Assembly (NCBI GenBank): GCA_041920215.1
Contig: JAYRSJ010000035.1
Location: 1-30,948 of the forward strand
DNA from: JAYRSJ01 sp041920215
Lineage (GTDB): Bacteria; Pseudomonadota; Gammaproteobacteria; Burkholderiales; Burkholderiaceae_C
Reading direction: 5' to 3'
DNA: 30,948 nt
The position numbers were made by a program, and so were the translations under genes. Below are positions 19,479 through 26,691 of the stretch, one piece after another (the first letter of the stretch is position 1; every line of letters starts with the position of its first letter). Below the pieces are notes generated by a model. The model searched no databases. It had not been told where the DNA came from and saw only the letters and a program-made list of their open reading frames with translations.

Positions 19479-20729
19479 ATGAATCGCGCCCCCGCTGCTC
19501 CTGCCACGCCCGCGGCCCCGCCGCCCCTGTCCATCACCCAGGTGCTGCTCTGCGGCGCCCTGATCGTCACGCTGTCGATGGGCATACGCCATGGCTTCGG
19601 CCTGTGGCTGCAGCCCATCACGATAGAGCGTGGCTGGACCCGCGAGACCTTTGCGCTGGCCCTGGCGATCCAGAACATCGCCTGGGGCGCGGCCGGCCCG
19701 CTGGCCGGCATGCTGGCCGACCGTTTCGGCCCGTTCCGGGTGCTGGTGATCGGCGGCCTGCTGTACTCGGCCGGCCTGAGCCTGATGGCTCTATCCACCA
19801 CCGGACTGGGCTTCATGGCCAGCACCGGGGTGCTGATCGGCCTGGCCCAGTCGGGCACCACCTATGCGGTGATCTACGGCGTGATCGGACGCAATGTGCC
19901 CGCCGAGAAGCGCTCCTGGGCCATGGGGGTGGCGGCGGCGGCCGGCTCCTTTGGCCAGTTCCTGATGGTGCCGCTGGAGAACTGGCTGATCGCCAGCCAG
20001 GGCTGGCAGCAGGCACTCTACATGCTGGCCTTCGCCGCCCTGCTGATCGCCCCGCTGGCCCTGGGCCTGCGTGAGCCCAAGGGCGTGCTGCAGGCCGGCC
20101 ATGGCACGGCCCATCAGAGCATAGGCCAGGCCCTGCGCGAGGCCTTCGGCTACCGCAGCTTCCAGCTGCTGATGGCCGGCTACTTCGTCTGCGGCTTCCA
20201 GGTGGTCTTCATCGGCGTGCACATGCCCAGCTATCTGAAGGACCAGGGCCTGTCCCCCCAGGTGGCGACCAATGCCCTGGCCCTGATCGGCCTGTTCAAC
20301 GTCTTTGGCACCTATGCCGCCGGCGCGCTGGGCCAGCGCTTCCCCAAGCGCTACCTGCTCGCAGCCATCTATGCGCTGCGCTCGGTCGCAATCACCGCCT
20401 TTGTGCTGGCGCCGCTGACGCCGCTGAGCGTCTATCTGTTCTCCGCGGTGATCGGCCTGCTGTGGCTCTCGACCGTGCCGCCCACCAATGCGGTGCTGGC
20501 GCAGATCTTCGGCGTTCAGCACATGTCCATGCTCAGCGGCTTTGTGTTCTTCAGCCACCAGATCGGCAGCTTCATGGGTGTCTGGCTGGGTGGCAAGCTC
20601 TATGACAGCACCGGCAGCTACACCATCGTCTGGTGGCTGGCAGTGGTGCTGGGCGTGGCGGCCGCGCTGGTCAATCTGCCGGTGCGCGAGCATGCAATCC
20701 AGCGCGGCAAGGCCGCCGTGGGGGCCTGA
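19479..20729 (+). CDS. Major facilitator superfamily transporter
   Basis: A 416-aa inner-membrane transporter with about twelve hydrophobic segments. The N-half has the MFS loop-2/3 signature GMLADRFGPFRVLVIGGLLYSAG, and the second half repeats the fold (YFVCGFQVVFIGVHMPSYLKD, then ALGQRFPKRYLLAAIY). The opening GIRHGFGLWLQPITIERGW resembles monocarboxylate or oxalate/formate-antiporter-like MFS proteins. The substrate is not assignable. The ATG at 19479 (MNRAPAAP) gives a Pro/Ala-rich cytoplasmic lead before the first membrane helix; the longer frame from 19398 overlaps the end of the previous gene. Its stop overlaps the start of a 45-aa membrane peptide (TGATG), indicating translational coupling. 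Confidence 0.87.
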   Translation: MNRAPAAPATPAAPPPLSITQVLLCGALIVTLSMGIRHGFGLWLQPITIERGWTRETFALALAIQNIAWGAAGPLAGMLADRFGPFRVLVIGGLLYSAGLSLMALSTTGLGFMASTGVLIGLAQSGTTYAVIYGVIGRNVPAEKRSWAMGVAAAAGSFGQFLMVPLENWLIASQGWQQALYMLAFAALLIAPLALGLREPKGVLQAGHGTAHQSIGQALREAFGYRSFQLLMAGYFVCGFQVVFIGVHMPSYLKDQGLSPQVATNALALIGLFNVFGTYAAGALGQRFPKRYLLAAIYALRSVAITAFVLAPLTPLSVYLFSAVIGLLWLSTVPPTNAVLAQIFGVQHMSMLSGFVFFSHQIGSFMGVWLGGKLYDSTGSYTIVWWLAVVLGVAAALVNLPVREHAIQRGKAAVGA

Positions 20730-20866
20730 TGATGGGCAAACACCCCTTGCTCGCCAGGCTGCTGCTGTGGCTGGCCATCGCGCTGCTGCTGGTCTTGGTA
20801 GGGCTGGGCTACCAGCAGCCGCTGCTGATGCAGCAGCTGGCCGATCAGGTCTGGGCCTGCTTCTGA
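20729..20866 (+). CDS. Small single-pass membrane peptide, 45 aa
   Basis: A short frame starting on the last base of the MFS stop codon (TGATG; a second ATG follows directly). It encodes a basic N terminus (MMGKHPLLAR), one strong hydrophobic helix of about 18 residues (LLLWLAIALLLVLVGLGY) and a short polar tail ending WACF. It ends 11 bases before the methyltransferase ATG, so it fills the gap between two real genes and looks translated. No family was recognised. It could be a small subunit of the transporter or a membrane microprotein; a chance frame is also possible. Confidence 0.5.
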   Translation: MMGKHPLLARLLLWLAIALLLVLVGLGYQQPLLMQQLADQVWACF

Positions 20867-20877
20867 ACCCGACCGCC

Positions 20878-21474
20878 ATGTCTTCGACCCCACCCTCCCC
20901 CTGGCTGCTGCGCTGGCAGCACCTGCTCAAGCCTGGGCTCAGCGCACTGGATCTGGCCTGTGGCGCGGGGCGTCATCTGCGCCATCTGGCGGGCCGCGGC
21001 CTGCGCCTGACCGGGGTGGATCGCGATGCGGCCGCGCTGGAAGCGCTGCAGGGCCTGGCCGTCGAGCTCATCGTGGCCGATATCGAGGCCGGCCCCTGGC
21101 CCTTGGCCGGGCGCCGCTTCGACCTGGTGCTGGTCAGCAACTATCTGTGGCGCCCGCTGCTGCCGCAGATGCTGGACAGCGTCGCGCCGGGCGGCCTGCT
21201 GATCTATGAGACCTTTGGCGACGGGCAGCAGACGATAGGCCGGCCGGCGCGCGCCGACTTCCTGTTGCAGCCGGGGGAGTTGCTGCAGGCCTGTGCAGCC
21301 GCTGGGCTGCGGGTGATCGCCTACGAGGATGGCTTCGAGGCGCTGGACCCGGTCAACCCACGCTATGTGCAGCGCGTTGCCGCGGTTCGCGAAGCGCCTG
21401 GGTCTGGCGCCGGGGCTGGTATCTACCCTCGCTATGACTTGAGCTCCGGGGAAAGCCCCGCGGCGCTTCAGTAG
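20878..21474 (+). CDS. Class I SAM-dependent methyltransferase
   Basis: A 198-aa methyltransferase of the Rossmann type. The SAM-binding motif I is ALDLACGAGRHLRHLAGRG, followed by acidic residues GVDRDAAALEAL (ribose contact), then VADIEAGPWPL and FDLVLVSNYLWRPLLPQ (motif post-II), and GGLLIYETFGDG. It resembles TehB/UbiE-type small methyltransferases; the acceptor is unknown. The ATG at 20878 is chosen because the long frame upstream is a shadow of the MFS gene. It is third in the MFS - small peptide - methyltransferase set. Its stop codon TAG (21472-21474) is part of the dapA promoter-like hexamer. Confidence 0.82.
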   Translation: MSSTPPSPWLLRWQHLLKPGLSALDLACGAGRHLRHLAGRGLRLTGVDRDAAALEALQGLAVELIVADIEAGPWPLAGRRFDLVLVSNYLWRPLLPQMLDSVAPGGLLIYETFGDGQQTIGRPARADFLLQPGELLQACAAAGLRVIAYEDGFEALDPVNPRYVQRVAAVREAPGSGAGAGIYPRYDLSSGESPAALQ

Positions 21475-21477
21475 AAT
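21472..21477 (+). promoter_or_regulatory. Putative -10 box for dapA
   Basis: TAGAAT followed by CCGCC lies 35 bases before the dapA ATG and overlaps the methyltransferase stop codon. The gene has a separate good Shine-Dalgarno (AGGAAA at 21503-21508), so this is a normal leader rather than a leaderless start. Confidence 0.45.
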
Positions 21478-21512
21478 CCGCCGGTTGCGAGGAAAGCTCG
21501 CGAGGAAACCCC

Positions 21513-22394
21513 ATGACACCGATTGTTGGCAGCATCGTCGCGCTCGTGACGCCGATGCATGAGGACGGCAGCGTCGATTACCCCGCGCTGCGCCGCTTGA
21601 TTGACTGGCATATCGCCGAAGGCACCGACTGCATAGGCGTGGTCGGCACGACCGGCGAGTCGCCGACCGTCGATGTGCAGGAGCATTGCGAGATCATCCG
21701 CGTCGCCGTCGAACACGCCGCCGGGCGTGTGCCCATCATGGCCGGCACGGGCGGCAACTCGACCGCCGAGGCGATCAACCTGAGCCGCTATGCCAAGGAA
21801 GTCGGCGCCGACTGCACGCTGTCGGTCGTGCCCTACTACAACAAGCCTTCGCAGGAAGGCATCTACCAGCACTACAAGGCCATCGCGGAAGCCGTCGACA
21901 TCCCGATGATGCTTTACAACGTGCCGGGCCGTACCGTGGCCGATATGCTGCCCGAGACCGCGTTGCGCTGCGCCGCGCTGCCGGGCGTGTTCGGCGTCAA
22001 GGAGGCCACCGGCAATATCGAGCGCGCCGCCTGGCTGATCAAGCATGCGCCGCAGGGCTTCTCGGTCTACTCGGGCGACGACGGTACGGCCGTGGCCCTG
22101 ATGCTGCTGGGTGGTCATGGCAATGTCAGCGTCACCGCCAATGTGGCGCCACGCGCGATGCATGAGCTGTGCAAGGCCGCGCTGGCCGGCAATGTGCGCG
22201 AAGCCACCCGCATCCATATGCAGTTGCTCTCGTTGCACAAGCAGCTGTTCTGCGAACCCAGCCCGGCCGCGACCAAGTGGGCGCTGTCCCGGCTGGGTCG
22301 CTGCGGTCCCTCGCTGCGCCTGCCTATCACCCCGCTGACGGCAGCCGGCCAGACCAGCGTCAGCGCGGCGCTCCAGGAAGCCGGCCTGCTCTGA
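21513..22394 (+). CDS. dapA: 4-hydroxy-tetrahydrodipicolinate synthase
   Basis: Condenses pyruvate with aspartate semialdehyde, the first step dedicated to lysine and diaminopimelate (cell wall) synthesis. The 293-aa protein has GVVGTTGESPTV near residues 42-53, VPYYNKPSQEG, and MLYNVPGR with Y135. The Schiff-base lysine is K163 in GVKEATGNI, followed by YSGDDGTA. All positions run two ahead of the E. coli enzyme (Y133, K161). The AGGAAA Shine-Dalgarno supports the start. bamC follows after 94 bases, the usual dapA-bamC order in proteobacteria. Confidence 0.96.
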   Translation: MTPIVGSIVALVTPMHEDGSVDYPALRRLIDWHIAEGTDCIGVVGTTGESPTVDVQEHCEIIRVAVEHAAGRVPIMAGTGGNSTAEAINLSRYAKEVGADCTLSVVPYYNKPSQEGIYQHYKAIAEAVDIPMMLYNVPGRTVADMLPETALRCAALPGVFGVKEATGNIERAAWLIKHAPQGFSVYSGDDGTAVALMLLGGHGNVSVTANVAPRAMHELCKAALAGNVREATRIHMQLLSLHKQLFCEPSPAATKWALSRLGRCGPSLRLPITPLTAAGQTSVSAALQEAGLL

Positions 22395-22488
22395 GCAGTG
22401 CCGCCGTCCCGCGTCCCCACTTCATCAGCGCCCTTTTTTCTTTCAGACCCGGCCGGTACCCGACGAGGGCCGGCGCCGATCATCGGAG

Positions 22489-23661
22489 ATGTCTAGCGTG
22501 ACCCCATCCCTTCCCTTTGAGCCCAAGCGCGTCGCCGTGCGACTCGCCTGCCTGGTAGTGCTGGGCAGCTTGGGCGCTTGCTCCTCGCTCAACGATGCCC
22601 TGAGTTCGGACAAGGTCGACTACCGCAGCGGTGCCCGTCAGACCGACGGTCTCGACATCCCCCCCGACCTGACCCAGCTGGCCCGCAACAGCCGTCAAAG
22701 CCCCTCGGCGACCGGCTCCGTCAGTGCGGCCGCGCTGCAGCAGCAGGCCGCAGCGACCGGCGCCGTGGCAAGCAGCACCAGCCGCGACAGCCAGGTAGCC
22801 CTGAACAAGGCCGGCGATGTGCAGCTGGAGCGCAATGGCGACAGCCGCTGGTTGCGCACCAGCCTGCCGGCCGACCAGGTCTGGGACAGCACCCGCAGCT
22901 TCTGGCAGGAGCTGGGCTTCAGCCTGGTCAAGGACCAGGCCGAGCTGGGCGTGCTGGAAACCAGCTGGGCCGAGAACCGTGCCAAGCTGCCCCAGGACGT
23001 GATCCGCCAGACTATCGGCAAGGTGCTCGATTCCTTCTACTCCACCGGCGAGCGCGATATGTTCCGTACCCGGATCGAGCGGCGCGCCGATGGCGGCAGC
23101 GACATCTACATCGCCCACCGAGGCATGCAGGAGGTCTACACCAGCAATGCCCGCGATACCACCTCCTGGCAGCCGCGGCCGGCCGATCCGCTGCTGGAGG
23201 CCGAGATGCTGTCGCGCCTGATGCTGCGCCTGGGCGGCAAGGCAGTGACGGTTGGCAGCGATGCCGCTGCCGCCACCCCGGCCGTGGTGGCGCCGCTGGC
23301 CGATGCACGCCAGCGCCGCGATGTGCCCGACAGCCTGAGCGTCGCCGAAGGCTTCGAACGCGCCTGGCGCCGTGTCGGCCAGTCGCTGGACCGTCATGGC
23401 TTCACCGTCGAGGACCGCGATCGCAACCAGGGCCTGTTCTTCCTGCGCTATGCGGACCCCAACCGCGTCGGCAAGGAGGAGCCCAACTTCTTCGAGCGTC
23501 TGTTCAAGGGCGACAAGGCCGAGGCCTCACAGCGCTACCGGGTCCAGGTCAAGAGCCAGGGCGAGCTCAGCACCGTGTCGGTGCTGGACGAGAAGGGCCA
23601 GCAGCAGACCGGCGAGATTGCCAAGCGCATTCTCGGCCTGCTGATGGACGATCTGCGCTGA
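22489..23661 (+). CDS. bamC: Outer-membrane assembly lipoprotein BamC
   Basis: A lipoprotein of the BAM complex that inserts beta-barrel proteins into the outer membrane. The 390-aa frame has an N-terminal lipobox LGAC (C31), then DKVDYRSGARQTDGLDIPPDLTQL, the conserved unstructured segment that contacts BamD. Two helix-grip domains follow (WLRTSLPADQVWDSTRSFWQELGF and FERAWRRVGQSLDRHGF). The start is uncertain: GGAG (22485-22488) touches the ATG at 22489 but lies 9 bases before an in-frame GTG at 22498, which may be the true start and still keeps the signal peptide intact. It lies after dapA, as in E. coli, and 88 bases before an MBL-fold gene. Confidence 0.92.
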   Translation: MSSVTPSLPFEPKRVAVRLACLVVLGSLGACSSLNDALSSDKVDYRSGARQTDGLDIPPDLTQLARNSRQSPSATGSVSAAALQQQAAATGAVASSTSRDSQVALNKAGDVQLERNGDSRWLRTSLPADQVWDSTRSFWQELGFSLVKDQAELGVLETSWAENRAKLPQDVIRQTIGKVLDSFYSTGERDMFRTRIERRADGGSDIYIAHRGMQEVYTSNARDTTSWQPRPADPLLEAEMLSRLMLRLGGKAVTVGSDAAAATPAVVAPLADARQRRDVPDSLSVAEGFERAWRRVGQSLDRHGFTVEDRDRNQGLFFLRYADPNRVGKEEPNFFERLFKGDKAEASQRYRVQVKSQGELSTVSVLDEKGQQQTGEIAKRILGLLMDDLR

Positions 23662-23749
23662 CCTTCGCGGCGCTGGCAGCCCGCTCATCGCCGCCCGGCT
23701 TGCACAAGGCCTGGGCGGTTTCTTCATTGCGATCGGAGCTCTCAGGGCC

Positions 23750-24538
23750 ATGGCCATGCGCTTTTGCAGCCTGGGCAGCGGCAGCGGCGGCAATGCCACG
23801 CTGATAGAAGCCAGCCAGGGCATCACGGAAACCCTGCTGATGGTCGATTGCGGCTTCAGCCAGCGCGAGCTGACGCGCCGGCTGGAGCGCGCCGGACGCC
23901 GGCCCGATCAGGTGGACGCGCTATTCATCACCCATGAGCATGGTGACCACCTGGGCTGCGCGCTGGCCTTCGCACAGCGCTGGCGGGTGCCGCTATGGAC
24001 CAGCCGCGGCACCTGGCAGACCGTGGCGGCCGAGACGCGCGCGGCCTTCGACACGAGCCTGCTGCGTCTGAGCGCCGACGGCGAACGCCTCGTCATCGGC
24101 GATCTGGAGCTGCAGCCTTATGCAGTGCCGCACGATGCGCAGGAGCCGCTGCAGCTGCGCTGCAGCGACGGTGCACGGTCGCTCGGGCTGCTGACCGACA
24201 CGGGCAGCAGCAGCCCGCGCATTCTGGACGCGCTGCGCCACTGTCAGGCCCTGCTGCTGGAGTGCAATCATGACGAGGCCCTGCTGCGCGCCAGCGCCTA
24301 TCCGGCCCGGCTCAAGCAGCGCATCCTGGGCAGCCACGGGCATTTGAGCAACGCGGCTGCCGCGCAGATCCTGCGCGACTGCCAGCACGCCGGCCTCGGC
24401 CTGGTGGTGGCGGCGCATCTGAGCGCACAGAACAACCGCCCCGAACTGGCCCTGCAGGCCTTGCAGGGCGTCGCCGCCTGCGAGCTGCGGGTCGCCGATC
24501 AGGCGGCAGGCCTGGACTGGCAGCCGATCGGGGCTTGA
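23750..24538 (+). CDS. MBL-fold metallohydrolase
   Basis: A 262-aa metallo-beta-lactamase-fold hydrolase. It opens with MRFCSLGSGSGGNATLI, typical of the YycJ/WalJ-like group, and has VDCGFSQREL and the metal motif THEHGDH (HEHGDH at 62-67). Later it has LLTDTGSSSP and the end signature GSHGHLSNAAAAQIL with VAAHLSAQNN. A second in-frame ATG at 23756 has better spacing to AGGG (23744-23747) and may be the true start. Related proteins are 5'-exonuclease-like enzymes acting on DNA or RNA, but the role is not certain. It is downstream of dapA-bamC on the same strand and probably co-transcribed. Confidence 0.82.
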   Translation: MAMRFCSLGSGSGGNATLIEASQGITETLLMVDCGFSQRELTRRLERAGRRPDQVDALFITHEHGDHLGCALAFAQRWRVPLWTSRGTWQTVAAETRAAFDTSLLRLSADGERLVIGDLELQPYAVPHDAQEPLQLRCSDGARSLGLLTDTGSSSPRILDALRHCQALLLECNHDEALLRASAYPARLKQRILGSHGHLSNAAAAQILRDCQHAGLGLVVAAHLSAQNNRPELALQALQGVAACELRVADQAAGLDWQPIGA

Positions 24539-24583
24539 GCCGCCTGGCCTGACACGCAAGTGACGCAGCCGGCCCAGAAACGC

Positions 24584-24613
24584 AAAAGCCGCCAGATCTT
24601 GCGATCTGGCGGC
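24584..24613 (-). terminator. Rho-independent terminator of the small lipoprotein gene
   Basis: An 11-bp perfect stem (24588-24598 with 24603-24613) around loop TTGC. On the minus strand it is followed by TTTT (24584-24587), so it ends the lipoprotein mRNA. It may also stop the MBL-hydrolase transcript on the plus strand. A second 7-bp inverted repeat (24622-24628 with 24634-24640) spans the lipoprotein stop codon just before it. Confidence 0.78.
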
Positions 24614-24632
24614 CTTGCGAAGCAACTAGGAT

Positions 24633-24833
24633 TTAGTTGCTAGCGGCAGCGGAAGCGGCCGAAGCGGCTTCAGCAGCGGCGGGAGCCGAAGCTTCCACAG
24701 CAGGAGCCGAAGCTTCCGGAGCGGGAGCAGCAGCAGGTGCCGGCTCAGCGACGGGAGCAGCTTCTTCCTTCTTGCCGCAGGCGGACAGGGCAACAGCAGC
24801 CAGCAGGGAAGCCAACAGGATCGACTTTTTCAT
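24633..24833 (-). CDS. Small Ala/Pro-rich lipoprotein
   Basis: A 66-aa predicted lipoprotein. It begins MKKSILLASLLAAVALSAC, a clear lipoprotein signal with the modified cysteine at C19. The remaining ~47 residues (GKKEEAAPVAEPAPAA onward) are low complexity, made of Ala, Pro, Glu and Ser with EASAPA-like repeats. There is no folded domain. It has GAGGA six bases before the ATG and its own terminator, so it is likely a real, possibly highly expressed gene. Similar Ala-rich small lipoproteins are common in Burkholderiales, with unknown roles; an envelope spacer or structural role is a guess. Confidence 0.8.
   Translation of the reverse strand: MKKSILLASLLAAVALSACGKKEEAAPVAEPAPAAAPAPEASAPAVEASAPAAAEAASAASAAASN
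24682..24717. repeat. Short direct repeat inside the lipoprotein gene
   Basis: The 15-base unit GGAGCCGAAGCTTCC occurs at 24682-24696 and 24703-24717, a 21-base period. It encodes the repeated EASAPA segment of the lipoprotein. Looser copies flank it, suggesting growth of the low-complexity tail by slippage or duplication. Confidence 0.7.
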
Positions 24834-24980
24834 ACTTGTCCTCAGGATCTGATTAGACGACGTTTAGAACCGGTAGTTTTTTGAAGCCGCGTCAACCTTT
24901 GCAGGCTGAATCACCCCATCAGCGGACTTCAGCAGGGCCAGCGCAGCGCAGATCTAAACCTACACCACACCTAGCCGCGC

Positions 24981-24986
24981 ATTCTA
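24981..24986 (-). promoter_or_regulatory. Putative -10 box for the small lipoprotein gene
   Basis: The minus strand reads TAGAAT followed by GCGCGG, just downstream of the 161-aa gene's stop. It would give a leader of about 140 bases before the lipoprotein ATG. A second possibility, with TTGACG near 24890-24895 as a -35, lies closer to the gene but lacks a well-spaced -10. The rest of the 173-base gap shows nothing definite. Confidence 0.35.
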
Positions 24987-25006
24987 GCCTGACTTCGGGG
25001 CTTACC

Positions 25007-25492
25007 CTAAAGCCCTAGGGTACTTGCCGCAAACGATTCCACCGCACGTTGCTCAACCGCATCAAACCACTCGCGTGCGCCGATTTCATCGGCCTTGTCG
25101 GCCGACAGCGCCGCACGCCAGAGCCCGCGATCGAGCAATCGCAGACATGCAACGCCCGGCACCAGCATCAGGCTGACAGGCCCGGCCGCGGGCAGCTCGT
25201 CCGGATTGAACTGCCGCGCCTGTACCACATGGTCGTACTGCCGACGCCACTGTACGAAGCGGGGATGACGGCGGCGCAGCGGCTCATAGTCCGCGGCCAG
25301 CAGATGCAGCCGGCGATGCGGCAGGGCCCAGCGACTCAGCTGATCGAGAAACCCCGGCTCGGACAGCGGCCAGTCGAGAAAGTCGTGGTCCAGCCAGTAC
25401 ATCGCGCGGCCACCCTGTTCGGCGGCCGTGGTCAAGGTCGTCGTCAGCGCCTCTGCAAAGGCGCTGCGCCCATGCAACAAACCCGTTTGCAT
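25007..25492 (-). CDS. Uncharacterised 161-aa protein coupled to roxA
   Basis: A 161-aa soluble protein with no signal peptide or membrane helix. I do not recognise it with confidence. Visible features are a conserved-looking core YWLDHDFLDWPLSEPGFLD, a basic stretch HRRLHLLAADYEPLRRRHPRFVQWRR, and a C-terminal region with LMLVPGVACLRLLDR. The many Trp, Asp, His and Arg positions in the core look like a real fold, possibly half of a phospholipase-D-like or DUF-type domain. The start at 25492 (MQTGLLHGR) lies only 4 bases after the roxA stop, so the two are co-transcribed and probably co-translated. A function in ribosomal-protein hydroxylation or 2-oxoglutarate metabolism is only guilt by association. 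Confidence 0.7.
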   Translation of the reverse strand: MQTGLLHGRSAFAEALTTTLTTAAEQGGRAMYWLDHDFLDWPLSEPGFLDQLSRWALPHRRLHLLAADYEPLRRRHPRFVQWRRQYDHVVQARQFNPDELPAAGPVSLMLVPGVACLRLLDRGLWRAALSADKADEIGAREWFDAVEQRAVESFAASTLGL

Positions 25493-25496
25493 CGCC

Positions 25497-26645
25497 TCAC
25501 TCCTTGTTCTTCCGCTCGACGCTGCCGGAGGCCTGCGCCTGTGCCCAGCCATCCTCCACCCACTGCTGCAGCAGCTCCAGCGCACCCTCGGAGAGCTTGC
25601 CCAACTCCAGTGCGCTCAGCGCACGCTTGTCGGCCAGACGCCGCATCAGCCGCGCATCGGTGCCGGCAGCACGGTAGGACTCGCCATTGATGAAGACATG
25701 GGCACGGTCATAAGCCATGCGGCTGCGCTTGTCCAGGCACACGCCCTGCCCGGCCTGCAGAGCCGCCCCGGGCTCGAACCAGACCTTGGGCTTGGGTTCG
25801 GTGAAGGCTTCGCCCAGCGCGCGCTCCAGCGCCAGCGGCTCGCGCACCGCGCGCTCCACCGCATCGCGCGCAAACGCGATCAGCGCTTCGGGCATCTGGC
25901 CTGGCGTGGTGGTCGCAGGCTGCCTGGGATCGCTGTAGATGCGGTTGGCGTAGGCGCGGCTGTCGTCGTCCATCAGTCGCGGCAGCAGCTCGCGCGCCAA
26001 CTCGGCACGCCAGGGCGTGCGGAAACCCACCGAACAGGTCATGCAGTCGTCGCCTACCGCCACGCCATCGTGGGCCCAGCCCGGTGGCAGGTAGAGCATG
26101 TCGCCGGGCTCCAGCAGCCACTCCTGCTCAGGCTTGAAGTTGGCGATGATCTTCAGCGGCACATCGTCGCGCAGCACTGCGTCCTTCTGCGGCGCGATGC
26201 GCCAGCGCCGCCGGCCCTGCACCTGGATCAGGAAGACATCGTAGGAATCGAAATGCGGCCCCACGCCGCCGCCATCGCTGGCGTAGGAGATCATCAGATC
26301 GTCCAGCCTGGCCTCCGGCACGAAGCGAAATCGCGACAGCAGCTCATGTGCCGCCGCCAGATGCAGATCCAGGCCCTGCACCAGCAGGGTCCAGCCCGGC
26401 TTGGAGAACGGCGGCAGCTTGGCCACCGGGCCATGGCGCAGGGCCCAGCGACCGTCGAAGCTGCTGACCAGGCGCGATTCCACATCCGCGTCGGCCGCCA
26501 AGCGCGCCAGTTCGGTGCGGCTGGCCGGTGGCGCGATGCCGGGCAGGGCCTGGCGCACCAGCAGGGGCTTCTTCTGCCAATGGCGGCGCATGAATTGCTC
26601 GGGCGAGAGGCCGCCCAGCAGCGGCGTAGCTTTTTGAATATCCAT
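25497..26645 (-). CDS. roxA: Ribosomal protein uL16 arginine hydroxylase (cupin/JmjC 2-oxoglutarate oxygenase)
   Basis: A 2-oxoglutarate/Fe(II) oxygenase that in E. coli (YcfD/RoxA) hydroxylates an arginine in ribosomal protein uL16. The 382-aa protein opens with LLGGLSPEQFMRRHWQKKPLLVRQA, then the JmjC/cupin core. The iron ligands are H131 and D133 (GPHFDSYD) and H192 (PPGWAHDG), close to the E. coli H125/D127/H187. VFLIQVQGRRRW and LEPGDMLYLPPGW complete the barrel, and a C-terminal winged-helix-like dimerisation/substrate part follows. The start is the ATG at 26645 (MDIQKATPLL), with a GACAAT hexamer ending 8 bases before it and no Shine-Dalgarno. It is divergent from the SlyD-like gene, with only 46 bases between their start codons. 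Confidence 0.9.
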   Translation of the reverse strand: MDIQKATPLLGGLSPEQFMRRHWQKKPLLVRQALPGIAPPASRTELARLAADADVESRLVSSFDGRWALRHGPVAKLPPFSKPGWTLLVQGLDLHLAAAHELLSRFRFVPEARLDDLMISYASDGGGVGPHFDSYDVFLIQVQGRRRWRIAPQKDAVLRDDVPLKIIANFKPEQEWLLEPGDMLYLPPGWAHDGVAVGDDCMTCSVGFRTPWRAELARELLPRLMDDDSRAYANRIYSDPRQPATTTPGQMPEALIAFARDAVERAVREPLALERALGEAFTEPKPKVWFEPGAALQAGQGVCLDKRSRMAYDRAHVFINGESYRAAGTDARLMRRLADKRALSALELGKLSEGALELLQQWVEDGWAQAQASGSVERKNKE

Positions 26646-26653
26646 GGGGGGCG

Positions 26654-26681
26654 ATTGTCGGTGCTGACGGTATGCGATCAT
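26654..26681. promoter_or_regulatory. Compact divergent promoter region between roxA and the SlyD-like gene
   Basis: On the minus strand GACAAT (26654-26659) then CGCCCCCC leads into the roxA ATG. On the plus strand GATCAT (26676-26681) then CGCGCCCATC leads into the ATG at 26692. The -10 candidates lie only 16 bases apart back to back, so RNA polymerase could not use both at once. Confidence 0.4.
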
Positions 26682-26691
26682 CGCGCCCATC

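Noticed and set aside
23750..24538. The MBL-fold gene as a true beta-lactamase (antibiotic resistance)
   Set aside because: It has HEHGDH and a YycJ-like opening, no signal peptide, and dapA-bamC context. This fits an intracellular nuclease-like hydrolase, not a periplasmic beta-lactamase.
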